Positions 60,365-64,000 of a DNA stretch of 64,000 nucleotides are shown here, one piece after another. Origin of the DNA: Struthio camelus (taxonomy: Eukaryota; Chordata; Aves; Struthioniformes; Struthionidae). The notes under the pieces were generated by a model, which saw only the letters and a list, made by a program, of their open reading frames with translations, ran no database searches and was not told the DNA's origin. Each line of letters begins with the position of its first letter. Position 1 is the stretch's first letter. The translations under genes and the position numbers were made by a program. The stretch is taken from contig NC_090954.1 of assembly GCF_040807025.1 (NCBI RefSeq), positions 22,200,501 through 22,264,500 of the forward strand. Reading direction: 5' to 3'.

Positions 60365-62152
60365 TTTCCAAAAGTCAGCCTTGCAATTCATGATTCAAGT
60401 GATCTGCTAAAGCCTTTTCTTTCCATAAAAAGGAAGAAGAAGCATACTTGAGGAAGTCTCGACCGAAACGGAACCTCTCCTCACGTAAAGCAGGAAGCTG
60501 ATTTGAGTGTTCTGAAGAAGAGATGGAGCCAACGGATGACAAACACTGGTGGAGGGCTGCTGAGCAGTTTTCTAAGAAAAATGTAGGACGAGAAGAAGGA
60601 AATCGAAATGCTTCTGAGTGGACTCGTAGTATCATCAGAAACTGAGGGAGACGATCCACTATGCCTAACTATGATAACTCTTAACGAGACAATGTCGGGG
60701 TTTCTGGTCTTCTGTGGCTAGGACAGAAGTAATGCACTCCACCTCTATCGCTGTTAATAAGTACACGTTGCTAAACGTTGCTTTTCCGAGTATGTAACGT
60801 TCTTGTATCATATCTGCATGTCGGAGAAGGAGAAGACACAACCCCTTTCCTAGCAGCAGACTTCCGTGTTTGAAGGTACCAGAGAGAGAAAAACAAGAAA
60901 TCCAAAGCGATCCAACCCAAAGATGTCTCCGTCTCCAAACAACAGAAAATCTATTCCTCTTGGTAAAGATGGAAATACCATCTGCCCTAATAGGAAGCCA
61001 CAATTAACAATTCACTCGCATACACGTGACGGCCTGCCGACTAGCCAGAATCCTGGCTTCTCACCCTTGATAGATATGTGTACACACACATCACACGGGC
61101 AGACACGTTTAAAGACACCTGCCTATTTCTCCTCTTTCTGTTCTTGCGTAGAACTTCCAAAAAACAATAAGACTCCAGGAGGGAGAATTTTCAGTACCCC
61201 TGCAAGCTACTCCAGTATTAGCCAGCCAAAACGCAATAGCACACATATTGCTCGCTTAGCCACTGCCTTTCAGCAAAAAAAAAAAAAAGAAAAAGAAAAA
61301 GAAAAAACGTTCTGGTCTCATAGATTAGACAGACTCAGACATGGTCAAAGTACCGTTACGTTTGCCACAACACCACACCATCCCTAGCAATTCAATTTAT
61401 GACCTCGGCTCTACATCAACGCCCCCCTTCACCTTCGCCTGCATATTAAAGACACAGTGACGACCAGGAAAAGAGACGGAGCCCTAGCACCACCGATGGA
61501 AAAGGCCATAAAGAACGCAGAGAAATCATGGCCCTACAGAAGAACCGGCTCCCCTGACTCCAACCCTTCTGCAGCACCAACAACTGGGACGGTAGGCGGC
61601 GACGCCCGTGTCTTTCTTTAGGGGGGAAGTTAGGCCCTGGCCGCGCCCGGAGGCTCTCTTTTGTCGACCCATTCACAGGCACACGCTCACATTTCACCTG
61701 GAGATACAGCACCGAAACAACGTACAACATTTGTTTCGTGTTCAACACTATCAAGCAAGTCGTCTCCCTGGGGAAAAGGAGATCGAGGAAAACAAAAACC
61801 CTTCAACACAAAACCCTTCGATCACATTTCCCCCCTACCCAAGTGCAGAATCAGTACACTTCATTGTACACAACGAGGAGCCACATTCGCTGTTACTCAC
61901 GTATGCGATTGTCTACGGAACAAACGTGACGGCCGGAACCTTTCAACTGAGCCTGAACGTGTAATTCCTGATGACCCCAGGGGCACCTTGGTTCACTTCC
62001 TGCTTTTAAGCGAAGTGGGGAAAATACTGTCTCCTCCTTTCATGACAAAGGGATCATCCTGTCCCACTACAACGCACACATGTGGAAAGCAAACCACAAA
62101 AATAATTGCGTCAAGTTAACAACGACCGAGACGTTGGCGACGGCTTACAGAC

Positions 62153-62206
62153 CGACAGTGCATCGGGGTGCGACGGCGGGTCTCGCGCCGCTCTCCCACT
62201 AAAATC
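62153..62206 (-). pseudogene. Relic 2, unit 5 copy
   Basis: Same PPSHPDALS plus GTCTGTAAGCC, past the B6 donor. Confidence 0.45.
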
Positions 62207-62565
62207 CTACCACGACTTGGAGAAGGGAAAAGCACTGTTGCGTGAAGGACGAGGGCCAACAAAGCTCATGAAATGCAAGACGGTCAGGACCGAGTATGCA
62301 AACAGCACTGCCATTCAGTGTGAGAAGAGACATTCATGCTACTAACGCCTACGACAGCCTAGAAAAAAGAAGGCGTTACACTAGTGCTTCCTCCATTCTT
62401 TCATTCACTCCAGCGGGCGCCACTCCGTCCTATTTCATATTCAAATAAAACCCCAGGGAAGCACCGCAGGTGGCTAAGGATGAGCAAAACTGTAAAAGCA
62501 CGAATATAGGTCGTAAGAAGACAAGGCAGGGGGCGAGAGGAGGACCGGGTGGTCGGCTTACAGAC

Positions 62566-64000
62566 CTGCACGGCGTCGGCGTCCGACGGCGGCTCTGCCG
62601 GGCCTCGGCTGCTGCTCGGCGTCGGCGTCCCGGGCGCGTCCCCGCTGAGAAGATCCGCGGCGGCCAGGCCGGGCAGCGGGGCCGGCAGCCAAGCGCACTC
62701 GGCCACGGCGCGGCCCGGGGCCACGCACAGGTTGTACGAGTAGGGCAAGGTGCCCTCGCAGAAGTCGGCCGGGAAGGCCGGGCCGGCCCCGGAGAAGCGC
62801 TCGGCGCCCAGGCAGCGCAGGACGGCGGGCGGCCCGGCGCGGCGCACCCGCGCCACCACGGCCAGCGCCACGCTCAGCACCAGCAGGGCGCAGAGCAGCG
62901 CCAGCGCCAGCACCAGGGAGAACTGCAAATCCGCCGGCGACTCGCCGCCCGCCGCCCGCTCGCTCAGCGCCGGCAGCGCCTCCTGCAAGCTCTCGGCCAG
63001 CACCACGTGCAGCGTGGCCGTGGCCGACAGCGCCGGCTGCCCGTGGTCCTTCACCACCACCACCAGCCGCTGCCGCGGCGCGTCCCGCTCCAACACGGCC
63101 CGCGCCGTGCGCACCTCGCCGCTGTGCAGCCCCAGCCGGAACAGCGCCGGCTCCGTCGCCTGCACCAGCTCGTACGACAGCCACGCGTTGCGCCCCGAGT
63201 CCGCGTCCACCGCCACCACCTTGGCCGCCAGCCACCCGGCCTCGGCCGACCGCGGCACCACCTCGAACGGGCCCGCGCCGGCGCTCGCCGCCGCCGCCGC
63301 CGGCCACAGCACCTGCGGCGCGTTGTCGTTGCGGTCCAGCACGAAGACGCGCACCGTCGCCGTCGAGCTCCGCGCCGGCGCCCCGCCGTCCTGCGCCCTC
63401 ACCTCCACGGCGAACTCGCGGCATTGCTCGTAGTCGAAGGAGCGCTGCGCGTACACCGCGCCGCTCCGCGCCTCCACCGACACGTACGCCGCCGCCGCCG
63501 CCGCCTCGCCCGCGCTGCCGCCCACCAGCCAGTAGCTCACGCGCCCGTTGGCGCCCGCGTCCGCGTCCCGCGCGCGCACGCGCAGCACCGCCGCGCCCGC
63601 CGCGTTGTTCTCCGGCACGTAGGCGCTGTAGGCGCCTTCCTCGAACACCGGCGCGTTGTCGTTCACGTCCGACACCGCCAGCGCCAGCGCGGTGCGGCTG
63701 CAGAGCGCCGGGCTGCCCCGGTCCTTGGCAGTGATTGTGATATTGTAGTCAGAATTTTTTTCTCTGTCCAGGCTATTATCAGTTACTAATTTGTAGGAAT
63801 TTTTCGAAGCTGATTCCAGTCTGAAAGGCAAATCGTCGTCTATGTAACAGCTTACATCTCCGTTATCTCCGGAGTCCCTGTCGCGAACATTGATCACCGC
63901 TACAACTGTGCCTGGAGCCGAGTCTTCAGGTATCGGGTTCAAGATAGGCAGGAGGGAAAGTGTTGGAGCGTTGTCGTTCATGTCTAGAATGTCTATGTGG
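62566..64000 (-). CDS. PCDHGB: B6: chimeric protocadherin gamma-B type variable exon, 5' part beyond window
   Basis: Partial exon: the end of EC3 (HIDILDMNDNAP), EC4-EC6, the membrane helix and the B tail are present, ending DADAVQ at donor GTCTGT in phase 0. The frame stays open to base 64000, so the start codon lies beyond the right edge and the internal Met at 63981 is not a start. From 62566 to about 63719 the sequence is nearly identical to B4 and B5. From about 63720 on it is clearly different: AT-richer, with EC4 reading ESASKNSYKLVTDNSLDREK and TITAKDRGSPAL, a normal but diverged protocadherin EC4. The junction is in frame inside the conserved GSPALCS motif near the end of EC4. One private change near the array consensus gives AVLERDAP for AVSERDAP in EC6. 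Confidence 0.9.

Larger units (their letters stand above)
58199..62565. other. Long spacer between A5 start and B6 donor
   Basis: As the unit 4 long spacer: palindrome, AAAAAG-type tract at about 61,275-61,307, and both relics. Private changes lie near 60,547-60,660 (for example gacgatccactatgcc). Nothing else recognised. Confidence 0.7.
52469..63719 (-). repeat. Tandem unit 5 (A5 + 3' part of B6)
   Basis: Repeat identity continues through A5, the long spacer and the 3' part of B6, and then stops abruptly at about 63,719 inside EC4. Confidence 0.88.

Noticed and set aside
62566-63981. Met at 63981 as start of a short B6 protein
   Set aside because: The frame continues upstream as HIDILD before MNDNAP, a standard EC3 end; the exon simply runs off the window.
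1-64000. CRISPR array, bacterial operon or tRNA/rRNA genes
   Set aside because: The sequence is vertebrate; the direct repeats are 12.5-kb units and microsatellites, and no RNA gene fold was recognised.
1-64000. The array as a pure assembly artefact
   Set aside because: Copies differ by indels and clustered substitutions combined differently in each unit, which simple duplication of reads would not give. Long-read confirmation is still the proper test.

Overview
The window is a piece of a vertebrate clustered protocadherin gamma (PCDHG) locus, read on the minus strand. It contains eleven single-exon protocadherin 'variable' exons (nine complete, two cut by the window edges). Each complete exon encodes a signal peptide, six cadherin ectodomains (EC1-EC6), one transmembrane helix and a short variable cytoplasmic tail, and ends in a phase-0 splice donor. 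The constant gamma exons, whose product normally begins QAPPNTDWRF, are not in the window; they should lie beyond the left edge. Extreme GC and CpG content of the coding exons, the compact spacers and the lack of mammalian-type interspersed repeats suggest a sauropsid, most likely a bird. This is inference from composition; no species can be named.

Two exon types alternate strictly. Type A resembles PCDHGA (tail motif FVGIDGVRAFLHSYSHELSL, exon end DALP). Type B resembles PCDHGB (EC1 motif RKLRISSEKPYF, tail motif EGTLPYSYNLCVA, exon end DAVQ). From left to right the order is B1 (partial), A1, B2, A2, B3, A3, B4, A4, B5, A5, B6 (partial); transcription runs right to left. An A+B pair with its two spacers (about 3.2 kb and 4.4 kb) forms a unit of about 12.5 kb, repeated head to tail about five times with very high identity, spacers included. 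Right of about 63,720 the B6 exon abruptly becomes a diverged, AT-richer protocadherin sequence, so the homogenised array ends inside EC4 of B6.

Each complete A exon, and each of B1-B5, has a 17-bp motif (consensus GGGYGCCGCTGYT plus CC) about 225-255 bp upstream of its start codon. It fits the known conserved promoter element (CSE, 'CGCT box') of clustered protocadherins. The 4.4-kb spacers carry two short decayed copies of a type-B exon end with its splice donor. The remaining spacer sequence shows no recognisable gene, RNA gene or transposon.

The most striking feature is where the near-identical copies differ. The changes are concentrated in short clustered blocks, silent changes included, in EC1 (about mature residues 37-45), at the EC2 entry (about 113-119) and at a few sites in EC2 and EC4. 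The first two are homologous positions in types A and B, and in other clustered protocadherins these regions form the homophilic recognition interface. The variants are reassorted among copies in a mosaic, non-tree-like way. I infer short-tract gene conversion that keeps the scaffold uniform while shuffling recognition residues; each copy would give a cell-surface adhesion isoform with its own or partly shared specificity.
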